A stretch of 38,959 bases of DNA from Chloroflexota bacterium (GTDB taxonomy: Bacteria; Chloroflexota; Ktedonobacteria; Ktedonobacterales; JACDGC01), in contig JAJYBV010000024.1 of NCBI GenBank assembly GCA_021778805.1, forward strand, positions 1,236 through 40,194, given 5' to 3'. Below the pieces are notes generated by a model that worked only from the letters and a program-made list of their open reading frames with translations, was not told the DNA's origin and did no database searches. The translations under genes and the position numbers were made by a program. Positions 7,921 through 16,563 of this stretch are shown piece by piece (the first letter of the stretch is position 1; each line of letters begins with the position of its first letter).

Positions 7921-8616
7921 ATGCGCAGTTATCCGGGGTATGCTCCACAGTATTATTCCATTAAACAACAAGGCATTCCAGGCGCGCTTATGGCGCGAAC
8001 GATGGGATTTTTAACCCTTTATATTGGTATTTTTGCCGCAGTCGCTTACGGAAGTTTGTTTGCTATTTATGACGGATATTATTCGTTGTTGTCAATAGTC
8101 GGTATGGTATTTCTGTTTGGAGGATATTTTGCTCAAAGATTTACTATGCGGCGCGGCGGCGCGCTCAGCGCTGTTCTAGGCGCCGTTGTCGCTGTCGGCG
8201 CTGGCATGCTTGCCGGACCGGTTGTTATTGCATATGCAGAATATCAACCGGAAATATTTATTTCATCGATGACGATTTTAGTGCTTACGTTTGTCGCGTG
8301 CGCGCTGATAGTTTCTGCCACAAAATTTGATTTTACCCGAATTTGGCCGCTGTTATTTGTTGGCTTGATCGGATTAATTGTTACGTCGTTTTTGTCATTT
8401 TTTCTTGCGCCATTTGTTGGTATCGTAACATCGCCGTTATTTAATATCTTTGGCGTCATTATTTTTACCGGTTACTTGCTGGTAAATTTTTCAATTATGA
8501 AATATCGCAATACCGCTTTGCCAATCAATACGCTTTCCGCAGTGTTGGCAACCAGTATATTGATCAATCTTATCAATTTGCTGATGTTTCTGCTTAGCTT
8601 GGGCCGCCGCCGGTGA
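7921..8616 (+). CDS. Bax inhibitor-1 / YccA-like membrane protein
   Basis: Integral membrane protein of 231 residues with about seven hydrophobic helices and a short polar N-terminus (MRSYPGYAPQYYSIKQQ), matching the layout of the BI-1/YccA family (PF01027). Family members are pH-sensitive calcium leak channels or modulate membrane proteases; which applies here cannot be told. CGGAGG lies 6 nt before the ATG at 7921, and the promoter overlaps the longer track start, so the start is secure. It has its own promoter and terminator and is convergent with nnrS. The family call rests on topology and general sequence character rather than one decisive motif. Confidence 0.65.
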   Translation: MRSYPGYAPQYYSIKQQGIPGALMARTMGFLTLYIGIFAAVAYGSLFAIYDGYYSLLSIVGMVFLFGGYFAQRFTMRRGGALSAVLGAVVAVGAGMLAGPVVIAYAEYQPEIFISSMTILVLTFVACALIVSATKFDFTRIWPLLFVGLIGLIVTSFLSFFLAPFVGIVTSPLFNIFGVIIFTGYLLVNFSIMKYRNTALPINTLSAVLATSILINLINLLMFLLSLGRRR

Positions 8617-8666
8617 TTTTTCAGCAATTCAAATGCGGTATTCGCTAGGCGCTGTATACAACTGAA

Positions 8667-8710
8667 AAAAGCAGCCTTGATTGGCATTTCACCATTCCAA
8701 GGCTGCTTTT
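8667..8710. terminator. Bidirectional terminator between the BI-1-like gene and nnrS
   Basis: Perfect 13-bp inverted repeat AAAAGCAGCCTTG/CAAGGCTGCTTTT. Both strands give a GC-rich stem followed by a T-run, between convergent genes. Confidence 0.85.
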
Positions 8711-8735
8711 GTTTTGCAGATATTTTGCTGCTGTT

Positions 8736-10175
8736 TTATGCCGGACGAACCGGAAGCAATTTTTTGGTGTTTGGAAAAATCGCCGGCCACAAATTTATCA
8801 ATAGCAGCAGCGCATAGGTTAACCCAAGCGGTCCTGCTAACCCAAACATGATAGCGTATACCCAATAACCAAAACCGGAGGAAATATACGCCACTGGCAG
8901 TAAAACAGCAATCACTCTTGTAGCAGCTGCCAAATTGCCTACTATCAGCATCGCCGTTATATTTTTTGAGGAACGAAGCATTCCACCGGAAAATCCCGGA
9001 AGCATGCGGGCAGAAATGCCACCGATAAGCATGGCGATAAAACCCATGGTAAAGCTATGGCGCGCGGCGTCTATAGGCAGCCAAAATGTTTGCTGCAAAA
9101 TCAATCCGGCGGCAATAATAATAGTCATTACAGCGCCGGCTAGCGCCCACATATACGCCGAGGCTACCAAACCAACAAATGGGCCGTAAGATTGTTTTTG
9201 CCGCGATAACTGATTACGGTAATTTGCCTGAAGTTTGACGGGATCTTTCGCAAGATTGGCGATTTTTTGCGGAGTTTTACCACGCTGCATCATCATTTGC
9301 ATAAAGACACCGATGAAAGTTATTGCGCTGCCCCCAATACATACATATCCCCAGCCCTGAACCGATATATTCCCCTGAAAAAGACCAATAATTTCCAAGA
9401 GCAGACCCATTTCGTAGATCACCGATAACACCAGCATCATTTTTCGCGGAAAAGCATTCAATCCAGCGTACATTGGCAAGGATTGCGCCGACATTGCAAT
9501 TGCCATCGGCACAAGAAAACCCAATAACCCCAACGTAACGTTTACCTGATCAAATGTATAAGGGTATATGCCGTTTGCGTACAGATCTTTTTGAAAAACG
9601 GCAGCCAAATTGACGATGGCAGCGGCTTCCAGCGCAATGGCGTTGCCTGCCAGTAAAATAGAAATCGAGGCAAATGCGCGTTTTTCTGAAAGCTGCGGCC
9701 CCTGCACAATAGATATGCCAAATAAGTAGATAAAACCGGTTATAGCGGCAAATTCTAGGATTGCGCTGAAAATTACCATAAAACTAGCCACTGTGGCGTT
9801 TGTTCCGCTTAGAAAAGTTTGACCCACAGCCCGCAGAAACAGGCTGCCGATAAATATGGGAACTAATGTTTTAAGGTATTCGGGTTTTTGCAGTGGCGCT
9901 CCGCGCAGCCGCGGTAAAAAGTGGAAAGCTACGCCTAAAACAAATAATCCGGCCCAGCCATATAATTGTAAATGGCCATGAGCTTGCGCCATGCGATACC
10001 ACCATACGCCGGAAAAATGAAACAGCGTTGAAAGTGTTAAAATAGCTGCAAATAGAAATCCGCCTGAAACGCCGGTAACCAGGGCAGCGCCAATAAGTGG
10101 CGCTGCAACGCTAAAACTGCTTTGTGTTTGGGCGCCTGCCTGTGAAATATCTGCGTTGCGGTGAAGTAGTTGCAT
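8736..10175 (-). CDS. nnrS: NnrS family haem-copper membrane protein
   Basis: NnrS proteins (PF05940) are polytopic haem-copper proteins that help cells withstand nitric oxide. Seen: about twelve hydrophobic helices, with a His-rich helix HGHLQLYGWAG near residue 66 followed by FHFLPRLRG. A second signature, ARHSFTMGFIAMLIGGIS, lies near 385. At 479 residues it is longer than many NnrS proteins (about 400). AAGGAGG sits about 8 nt before the ATG. It begins 46 bp after the stop of the aminopeptidase gene on the same strand, so co-transcription is likely although the functions look unrelated. Together with a bd oxidase in the window, it suggests respiration under nitrosative or low-oxygen conditions. 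Confidence 0.85.
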   Translation of the reverse strand: MQLLHRNADISQAGAQTQSSFSVAAPLIGAALVTGVSGGFLFAAILTLSTLFHFSGVWWYRMAQAHGHLQLYGWAGLFVLGVAFHFLPRLRGAPLQKPEYLKTLVPIFIGSLFLRAVGQTFLSGTNATVASFMVIFSAILEFAAITGFIYLFGISIVQGPQLSEKRAFASISILLAGNAIALEAAAIVNLAAVFQKDLYANGIYPYTFDQVNVTLGLLGFLVPMAIAMSAQSLPMYAGLNAFPRKMMLVLSVIYEMGLLLEIIGLFQGNISVQGWGYVCIGGSAITFIGVFMQMMMQRGKTPQKIANLAKDPVKLQANYRNQLSRQKQSYGPFVGLVASAYMWALAGAVMTIIIAAGLILQQTFWLPIDAARHSFTMGFIAMLIGGISARMLPGFSGGMLRSSKNITAMLIVGNLAAATRVIAVLLPVAYISSGFGYWVYAIMFGLAGPLGLTYALLLLINLWPAIFPNTKKLLPVRPA

Positions 10176-10221
10176 ACCACCGCCTCCTTAAAGAAACCAA
10201 TGTTAAGTTGAGTGTCGAAAA

Positions 10222-11367
10222 TTATTTTCTTTTAATAATCATCGATTCAAGAGATTTTGGCGCATTTGTTAACACAACACAGCTTTGGCTGGTTAATACA
10301 GCTGCGTCTTCAATCCGAATGCCACCTTCACCCGACAAATAGATGCCCGGCTCGATTGTAACAATTGCGCCTGCCGGCAATAATTGATCTTCCGGCGCGC
10401 GGGTACTTAAAGATGGCGCTTCGTGAATCTCTAGGCCTGTGCCATGCCCCAAACTATGCGTAAAAAATTCGGCAAGTTGATATTTTGCCAAAACACTGCG
10501 CGAATATTCATCCGCTTCACGGCCGGATATGCCAGCGCGTAAATGATTTTCGGCGTTTATTTGCGATTCCAGCACTTGATTATAGCGATCTTGCCAAATA
10601 TCCGGCGCGTAATCTAAAAATACGGTGCGTGTCATATCAGCGCAATATCCCTGATATTTTGCGCCCATATCAATAACAATTGGTTCGCCGGGCTTCAGTT
10701 TCTGCGGTCCGGGCATTGCATGCGGCCGAGCGCCGTTTGCTCCGCAGGCAACGATGGGGTCAAATGAAACATTTTCGGCGCCTAAACGCAGCATAGTGGC
10801 GACGATTTCTGCGGCGACATCTTGTTCCGTTAACCCAGGTGTTTTTAAAAAGGTTCGTAAATGGGCAAAAGTTTCGCATGTAATATCTGTTGCCTTTTGC
10901 GTAAGAGCAATCTCTTGCTGATCTTTTATGACACGAAGCGGCTCAATAAGCTCTTTAAAAGGGACCAGTTCAAAGCGATTTTGACTGCCATGGTACAATT
11001 CATCGTAAATTTCAATCGTCATATGACGCGATTCTATACCAATTTTAAAGTTGGCTCCGCCTTTTATGCCCCATTCATCCATTCGTTCAAGAATTAACGC
11101 TGAAAGCGGCAAACGTTTTTCACAAATATCAAATCCTTTTGCTTCTTCTACCGCTTGTTCGGTATAGCGAGAATCAGTGAACAGGGCGGCGTGTTTCACG
11201 GTAATAAATAACCGGCCGGCAGTATCAAGTCCGCTATCGTGGCCGCGGAAACCGGAAAGATATTGTCTATTTTCTGGGTTAGAAATAAGTATGGCGTTAT
11301 ATCCCGCTGCTTTCATTGCGGCGCGCGCCTGATCCATTCGCATTTTTTTCAAGGTACGAACATTCAT
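10222..11367 (-). CDS. pepP: M24 metallopeptidase, Xaa-Pro aminopeptidase type
   Basis: Cytosolic dimetal peptidase that removes the N-terminal residue before proline. The creatinase N-domain (ILISNPENRQYLSGFRG, LFTDSRYTEQA) precedes a pita-bread catalytic domain with all five metal ligands: Asp in VIDMGAKYQGYCADMTRT (two Asp), His in HSLGHGTGLEIHE, Glu in TIEPGIY and Glu in GIRIEDAAV. The track ORF begins 29 codons upstream with a Cys/Arg-rich leader. The ATG at 11367 gives 381 residues, near the usual length for short PepP/PepQ enzymes. Its Shine-Dalgarno is weak, so the start is moderate. PepP versus PepQ cannot be separated from sequence alone. Confidence 0.88.
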   Translation of the reverse strand: MNVRTLKKMRMDQARAAMKAAGYNAILISNPENRQYLSGFRGHDSGLDTAGRLFITVKHAALFTDSRYTEQAVEEAKGFDICEKRLPLSALILERMDEWGIKGGANFKIGIESRHMTIEIYDELYHGSQNRFELVPFKELIEPLRVIKDQQEIALTQKATDITCETFAHLRTFLKTPGLTEQDVAAEIVATMLRLGAENVSFDPIVACGANGARPHAMPGPQKLKPGEPIVIDMGAKYQGYCADMTRTVFLDYAPDIWQDRYNQVLESQINAENHLRAGISGREADEYSRSVLAKYQLAEFFTHSLGHGTGLEIHEAPSLSTRAPEDQLLPAGAIVTIEPGIYLSGEGGIRIEDAAVLTSQSCVVLTNAPKSLESMIIKRK

Positions 11368-11598
11368 AAAAAGCAAAAATCTTCTTTCCGTAACCGGCTG
11401 CGCAGATGAATTTGAGTATATGCGCAGCCTGCAAAAATTATTCATGCGGCACATATAGCCGCTGCGTCTGAAACTTCAATGTTTCATTCTGCTGTAATAA
11501 GTATATGCAAAGTGCGGTGATTTCGCAAAATGGCATAACATAAGGCAACAAAATTTTGAAAGAAAAAGTTCAGTGATGCAAAAATTGCTAAAACAAGA

Positions 11599-11619
11599 TA
11601 CAATATGGTACATATTGTA
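11599..11619. promoter_or_regulatory. 21-bp palindrome, putative operator
   Basis: The arms TACAATATG and CATATTGTA match perfectly (9 bp each) around a 3-bp centre. It lies in the divergent gap between the aminopeptidase and hydrolase genes, about 98 bp before the hydrolase start. Size and symmetry fit a dimeric repressor site; no candidate repressor gene is adjacent. Confidence 0.45.
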
Positions 11620-11717
11620 CGAACATGAAGCATTTACAGCGCCAAATTTCTTTCACAAGCAGGCGCTTAGAATGATTGAGAGTGGCTACTTAGGGGATAT
11701 TGACGATTGAGGAACAT

Positions 11718-12458
11718 ATGGCAGAAATAACGGGCGGCGCTGTAAAACCGGCGTGCTTATTAATTCACGGCATAAATGGCAGTCCGTATGATTTTGAGTA
11801 TGTCGAGAAATTTCTCGCGCAAAATGGCTATCTTGTAGAGACGTTGCTGCTGCCGGGACATATGGTACACTATAAAGAATCTGAAAAATTTTTGTGGGAG
11901 CATTGGCGGCAATCGGTCCAAGAAAAAACAGCAGAGTGCGTGCGTGCGTATGGTTCGGTTGTTATTATCGGGCATTCTATGGGCGCGGCGCTGGCAATAA
12001 CTGCGGCTGCACAAAATCGGCAAATAGCGGGTTTGGTAAGTATTTGTGCTCCGGCGCGGCTGTGGGATTTTTTAGAGCCGGCAGTTCGCAGCAGTATGCT
12101 TTTTATCAAATATATTCCGTTGCTGCGCGAAGATATACGCGATCCAATCGAAAGAAAACGATATCGGCAAAAAAAACAGATTCGCTTAGCGCCGCTTAAA
12201 CCAATGCATTCCCTGCTGCAGGCTTTGCCAGAGGTGCGGTCGTCTTTGCCGCAGGTGTATTGTCCGATTTTAGTTATCGGCGCAAAAAACGATCATGTTG
12301 TTCCGGCTGCGGATGCGCTCTATATCATGGAGCATGCGGCGTCTGCGCAGAAACGGTTTTTGATGCTGGAAAAATCCTGGCATGTTGCTATGCGCGATGT
12401 GGAATATAAAATGCTGTTAGAGCAAATACATTCATTTCTGCAAACGCTGGATGCATGA
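11718..12458 (+). CDS. Alpha/beta hydrolase, carboxylesterase / monoacylglycerol-lipase-like
   Basis: Serine hydrolase of about 246 residues. Seen: LLIHGINGSPYDFE (oxyanion loop), LPGHMVHYKES, the nucleophile elbow GHSMGAA, the acid in GAKNDHVVP and the His in KSWHVAMRD, in the order and spacing of the carboxylesterase/monoacylglycerol lipase group. No signal peptide, so it is cytosolic. The track starts at a TTG (11700). The ATG at 11718 has GAGG 5 nt upstream and is preferred. The substrate is probably a short or medium acyl ester, an inference from the family. Confidence 0.85.
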   Translation: MAEITGGAVKPACLLIHGINGSPYDFEYVEKFLAQNGYLVETLLLPGHMVHYKESEKFLWEHWRQSVQEKTAECVRAYGSVVIIGHSMGAALAITAAAQNRQIAGLVSICAPARLWDFLEPAVRSSMLFIKYIPLLREDIRDPIERKRYRQKKQIRLAPLKPMHSLLQALPEVRSSLPQVYCPILVIGAKNDHVVPAADALYIMEHAASAQKRFLMLEKSWHVAMRDVEYKMLLEQIHSFLQTLDA

Positions 12459-12572
12459 CGTGAAGATATGGCAAACAAAAGCGTGGGAGTATTATAATAA
12501 AAAGAGCTTTTAGAGTAATACTAGACATAAAAGAATACATATAAGAAAAGTGTGTAGAATAGGGTAAACTAT

Positions 12573-13352
12573 ATGCTATTAAATTTTATACAAGGAAATA
12601 AAAATACGCCCCTAGGGCATGCGGTGGTTTTAGTGAAATCGTCGGTTTCGTCGCCGAAAGTGTACGCAACCTATTGTGTTGTGCTGCCAATTTCATTTTC
12701 AATTGGCAAATATTTGCCATCATTTATGGCGGGCCAATTTTCCGAAGCAGCACAAGAGCTAGCAGGATCGACAAACGCGATGCCGCTTCCGCCTTTGCTG
12801 GAGGAAGTGCCGGATGTTGATATTTTGATGAAAATTGCCGAACTGCGTGGCGATGATATTTTAGAATATATCTCCAGTTCGATTGATTCAGATTTGCAGA
12901 AAATGGAGATTGCTTCGCAAATTTGCAATGAATATGGGCAATTATATAGCGCGTATATCAAAGATAGCGCCAATAATATGCTTTCAGCCAATTTTTCTCC
13001 AAATGTAGAGGAACCGGCAAATGAAAACCGCGCCATTGATTATACTTTACTTATCCCTGCAAATGACCGCGCGGAATTAGGTGAAGTTGCAAAATTGGTT
13101 GGCCGTATGCGGGACGCAATTTCCACCAGCAATAAAAGTTTGGTTGAAGAAACACGAACTGCGCTGATGGATAAAAAAGAACATCTTAGTGTGAAATATC
13201 GGATTCTCGATTTGATTCAAGCGGCCCAAATTCCAGGGGAAAAAGGGGAAAAATTGGCAAATCTCTATATTCAGCGGGCATATAAACTACTGGATGAAGA
13301 TTATGCGTCTATCCCCAAAATTGAAGAAGAAATCCGAACTTTAAATCAATAA
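12573..13352 (+). CDS. Hypothetical protein (259 aa)
   Basis: Not recognised. AGGG lies about 9 nt before the ATG. The N-terminal part (HAVVLVKSSVSSPKVYATYCVVLPISFSIG) looks like beta strands. The middle and C-terminal parts are acidic and helical (DVDILMKIAELRGDDILEYIS, EEETRTALMDKKEHLSV-like helices ending IEEEIRTLNQ). No signal peptide, transmembrane helix or metal motif. It precedes a second unrecognised gene and coaBC on the same strand. Gaps of 114 bp before and 155 bp after make a strict operon uncertain. The frame uses the same codons as neighbours, so I take it as a real native gene. Confidence 0.75.
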   Translation: MLLNFIQGNKNTPLGHAVVLVKSSVSSPKVYATYCVVLPISFSIGKYLPSFMAGQFSEAAQELAGSTNAMPLPPLLEEVPDVDILMKIAELRGDDILEYISSSIDSDLQKMEIASQICNEYGQLYSAYIKDSANNMLSANFSPNVEEPANENRAIDYTLLIPANDRAELGEVAKLVGRMRDAISTSNKSLVEETRTALMDKKEHLSVKYRILDLIQAAQIPGEKGEKLANLYIQRAYKLLDEDYASIPKIEEEIRTLNQ

Positions 13353-13507
13353 TTTCCTGTTTTTAAAGTTCAAATTGCGTCTATGTTTTGCGTCTTTATC
13401 TCTCAGGTGGTACAGTAAAAGCAGAGGAAAACTGTTTGGATGATTGATGTATATCGTTAGGGGTCTGAACAGTCGCATGCAACTCATTTGAGGAGAAAAA
13501 TAGTTCA

Positions 13508-14962
13508 ATGTCAGTTGTAAAAATGGACCTGACTGCTCTGTTAGAGGCCGCAGCAAAAGGCGATACAACCACTGTAACCGCCGAGATTATCAGAGGGTTG
13601 GCTGAAGATATAAAACCATCAGAAATTGCCGGCCGGGTGGGATTGCCTGCTGCTTTAGGCGATTCTGATGGATCTGCGGTGCAAGTAATTGCCGCCGCCG
13701 GAGCTATCGGCGATTGGATTCAGGTAATTGCCGCCGGGCCGGATAAAGACGCGGAATATGCGCAATTAATTTCTCCGGTTCTGCCGTTAACCGCCGCGTT
13801 TACATTTGCTTCTAAGGCAATTGCGAAAGGTTTAAACACAGAACCAAAACTTCCTGAACCGTTATTCCCCAAAGATATTGCCAATCCGCAAGGTTCTTGG
13901 GGAGAATTTAGCAGCGCATCTGTCAAAGGCGATGTGGATACCGCCGGCAAAGTTATCATGGGGTTATATGGCAGCGGCACAGATTATCGCGAGATTGAAG
14001 GCATGTTTTATTATGCTTTGAATGCTCATATGCCGGCAGACGGAATGGCGCTTCTTGCGGTAACCAAGCTTACCCAAATGCTTCACTTTACCAGATGGGG
14101 ATATGACAACGCTAAATTTATGTTCCAGTGGCTTTTGCCGTTTATCACAAAAAATGGGCCGGAAATTGCCGGAGCGCAAGAAACCCGAAATTACCTTGCG
14201 GCGCCGGAACACGACCTGGACTTTATCCGCACACGTCTGGCAATGTCTAAACCCGAGGCTGCAACCGCCAACATGCGCAAAGCTATTTTAAATGGTTCGC
14301 ATACTGAAGTAATGGATGCGGTTTTTGGAGTGTTAAAGGCCGGGGCTATACCGCCGCAAGCCGCTATGCAGATTTCTGCCGCAGCGGCAGAATATTTAGC
14401 CGGGCTTCCACCGGAAAACACCGCCGCTACAGCGCAAGCGCTTATTGCCTTGCGAGTTGCCCAAAGCGCGCGCATAGCGGTTACCAACGTTCAAGATATT
14501 CGTGTGCTGCCCATTATATTCCATGCGGCAAATTTTGTTCGGCAAACCGTGAAAACTATTGGCGAACCTTTAAAACAAGTTTCTCCTGCTTCTGTCAGTA
14601 TGCAGCTTGCCGGCGGTCTTGTTGAAAGCGGTTTCCTGCGAGGTTTGCGCCGGCATTTGGAAAACGGTGAAGGTCCCGCAGCATTTGGCGTTACAGAACG
14701 TTATATCAAAATGGCGTTTTCTGCGCGCAGTATTGTCGGTCAATTGGGCTTTGTTGCTGCGCTGAAAAATATTGCTGCGGATAGCAATGGGCAAGCCTTG
14801 CTTGCCACAGAGGCTGCCGGATCTGAATTCGTTATATTGCCGTTACCTCGGCAGGTTCCGGATGGTTTGCCGCTGTTATACGCAGCGGAACACACAATTC
14901 TGATGCAACATGGCGATACGGCGCTTGCCGATTCGATTATGAAGCAAGCAAATTTAAAATAG
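13508..14962 (+). CDS. Hypothetical all-helical protein (484 aa)
   Basis: Not recognised. Ala-rich, soluble and almost entirely helical. It opens with a four-to-six helix block (LLEAAAKGDTTTVTAEIIRG, AAGAIGDWIQVIAAG), followed by a middle block with GMFYYALNAHMPADGMAL and MLHFTRWGYDNAKFMF, where His, Arg and Tyr might line a pocket. The repeated helix pairs suggest a HEAT-like or questin-like solenoid, but I cannot name a family. No cofactor motif is evident. AGGAG lies about 12 nt before the ATG at 13508. The stop is 56 bp before coaBC, so it is probably co-transcribed with it. Confident as a gene, function unknown. Confidence 0.8.
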   Translation: MSVVKMDLTALLEAAAKGDTTTVTAEIIRGLAEDIKPSEIAGRVGLPAALGDSDGSAVQVIAAAGAIGDWIQVIAAGPDKDAEYAQLISPVLPLTAAFTFASKAIAKGLNTEPKLPEPLFPKDIANPQGSWGEFSSASVKGDVDTAGKVIMGLYGSGTDYREIEGMFYYALNAHMPADGMALLAVTKLTQMLHFTRWGYDNAKFMFQWLLPFITKNGPEIAGAQETRNYLAAPEHDLDFIRTRLAMSKPEAATANMRKAILNGSHTEVMDAVFGVLKAGAIPPQAAMQISAAAAEYLAGLPPENTAATAQALIALRVAQSARIAVTNVQDIRVLPIIFHAANFVRQTVKTIGEPLKQVSPASVSMQLAGGLVESGFLRGLRRHLENGEGPAAFGVTERYIKMAFSARSIVGQLGFVAALKNIAADSNGQALLATEAAGSEFVILPLPRQVPDGLPLLYAAEHTILMQHGDTALADSIMKQANLK

Positions 14963-15018
14963 CGGCAAACGGCCCGCGTTTTGCGCCGCCGGTACAATAT
15001 TTTGGGTGAAATGCAACT

Positions 15019-16254
15019 ATGGCAGTTTTACAGAATACACGCCTTTTATTAGGGGTTACCGGCGGCGTCGCCGCATATAAATCCGTAGATTTAGCAAGTA
15101 AGCTTACACAGCTTGGCGCTCAGGTGGATGTTATTTTAACGGAGAAAGCTTTGGAATTTGTTACTCCGTTAACTTTCAGCGCCGTAACTCAACGGCCGGT
15201 TTGGCGAGACTTATGGGAACCTTCCGGATCTGCCGCCGCAACACATATTGAATTAGGTCATGCCGCTCAGATGATTGCTGTTGTGCCTGCAACCGCTCAT
15301 ACAATTGCAAAATTGGCCTATGGCTTGGCCGATGATATGCTTACCACTACAGCGCTGGCCTCCACTGCTCCTTTACTGATTGCTCCGGCAATGGAAAGCA
15401 ATATGTATGCGCATCCCGCAACGGTGGCAAACTTAGAAACCTTGCGCCGGCGCGGTGTTTTCATTTTAGAGCCGGAGAATGGCAGGCTGGCTTCGGGAAA
15501 GGTTGGCCCCGGAAGGTTGCCTGAAACCGGTGTGCTGCTCGGCGCGATTCGATATATTTTAGGATTGAATGGTGTGTTTGCCGGCAAAAAATTTATTATT
15601 ACCGCAGGCGGCACGCAAGAACCAATAGATCCCGTCCGGTTTATCAGCAATCGTTCATCCGGCCGGCAAGGTTTTGCGCTTGCTGAAGCCGCCAGAGATC
15701 GCGGCGCGGCGGTAACGCTGATTACTGCGCCGGTAGAGCTTTCTACCCCCTATGGTGTAGAACGTGTTGATGTGCAGACCGCGGCTGAAATGGCCTCTGC
15801 GGTGCTTTCCGCAGCCCACGAAGCAGATGTTATTATTATGAGCGCTGCGGTTGCCGATTTTACCCCTGTTGCTCCGGCAGATAATAAAATAAAAAAAACA
15901 AATCGGCAAAATGGTGATTTTGTGCTGCAATTACGCGGCACAGATGATATTTTAAGCAAACTGCAAGACCATGCGGCTGATTTTCCCCAGCTTAAACGAA
16001 TTGGCTTTGCGGCGGAAACTGCCGATCCCCTTGCCTATGGTATTGATAAATTAAAGCGCAAAGGCTTGGATTTAATCGTTATTAACGATATTACACTGCC
16101 GGGCAGCGGGTTTGGTTCACCAACCAATAAAGTTTGGATTGCTAAAGCCTCCGGTGAAGTAACCGAGTATGAACGCATGCCTAAAGAAGATGTCGCTGCT
16201 CTCATCATGGCAGAGATTGAAGATATCTTGCAGCATTCTCCGGATGAGCTGTAG
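15019..16254 (+). CDS. coaBC: Bifunctional phosphopantothenoylcysteine decarboxylase / phosphopantothenate-cysteine ligase
   Basis: Two consecutive coenzyme A steps: CoaB joins 4'-phosphopantothenate with cysteine using CTP, and CoaC (FMN) decarboxylates the product. The N-terminal flavoprotein domain has GVTGGVAAYKS, the catalytic His in ATHIELGHA, and APAMESNMY. The C-terminal ligase has ITAGGTQEPIDPVRFISNRSSG, VDVQTAAEM, SAAVADFTP and KIKK. The length of 411 matches the family. One oddity is that the substrate-recognition motif usually written PXMNXXM carries Glu in place of Asn here. GGGTGA lies upstream of the ATG. Probably co-transcribed with the preceding hypothetical gene. Confidence 0.95.
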   Translation: MAVLQNTRLLLGVTGGVAAYKSVDLASKLTQLGAQVDVILTEKALEFVTPLTFSAVTQRPVWRDLWEPSGSAAATHIELGHAAQMIAVVPATAHTIAKLAYGLADDMLTTTALASTAPLLIAPAMESNMYAHPATVANLETLRRRGVFILEPENGRLASGKVGPGRLPETGVLLGAIRYILGLNGVFAGKKFIITAGGTQEPIDPVRFISNRSSGRQGFALAEAARDRGAAVTLITAPVELSTPYGVERVDVQTAAEMASAVLSAAHEADVIIMSAAVADFTPVAPADNKIKKTNRQNGDFVLQLRGTDDILSKLQDHAADFPQLKRIGFAAETADPLAYGIDKLKRKGLDLIVINDITLPGSGFGSPTNKVWIAKASGEVTEYERMPKEDVAALIMAEIEDILQHSPDEL

Positions 16255-16536
16255 GTTTTAATTACTCAGTGGGTAAAGCCAGGAATGGCTCTTCCAACGA
16301 TGCATGATCCGGCACATATACAGGGATTCGTAAGGGGCGGCAACCCCTTGCGTGGGGTTTGGGGTGTCCCCAAATACATTTTTTATATCAAAATGAAACA
16401 CCGCGCGGTACACCTGAGGCGATGCAATCCGGTAGGGGCGCCCCTTGCGGTCGCCCTTGCTGCCCGCCGTATCTTTTGCGTTATGTGGATCTTGTCTATA
16501 TTCCCTGAGTAATTATTATAGGTTTTAATTACTCAG
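16252..16536. mobile_element. MITE-like element between coaBC and nagZ
   Basis: The 18-bp direct repeat TAGGTTTTAATTACTCAG occurs at 16252-16269 (its TAG is the coaBC stop) and again at 16519-16536. Inside, TAATTACTCAG (16259-16269) and CTGAGTAATTA (16505-16515) form 11-bp terminal inverted repeats of a ~257-bp segment. This segment contains copy B of the dispersed repeat and a GC-rich stretch. No transposase is encoded; the 75-aa track ORF here is repeat DNA. A non-autonomous MITE is the best reading. This accounts for the whole 309-bp gap. Confidence 0.5.
16323..16406 (-). repeat. Dispersed intergenic palindromic repeat, copy B (inverted)
   Basis: GGGATTCGTAAGGGGCGG..CCCCTTGCG..GGGGTTTGGGG..GAAACACCGCGC is the reverse complement, motif by motif, of copy A at 1197-1278. 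Confidence 0.7.
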
Positions 16537-16537
16537 G
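16504..16537 (-). terminator. Hairpin downstream of nagZ
   Basis: Perfect 12-bp inverted repeat CCTGAGTAATTA/TAATTACTCAGG with a 10-nt loop, 27 bp past the stop of the minus-strand gene. It may double as the right end of the MITE-like element. Confidence 0.45.
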
Positions 16538-16563
16538 CGCAATAGTTTTTGCGCAATGCTATT

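Noticed and set aside
16285-16512. 75-aa plus-strand ORF
   Set aside because: Made wholly of the MITE-like and dispersed repeat sequence; no ribosome-binding site.
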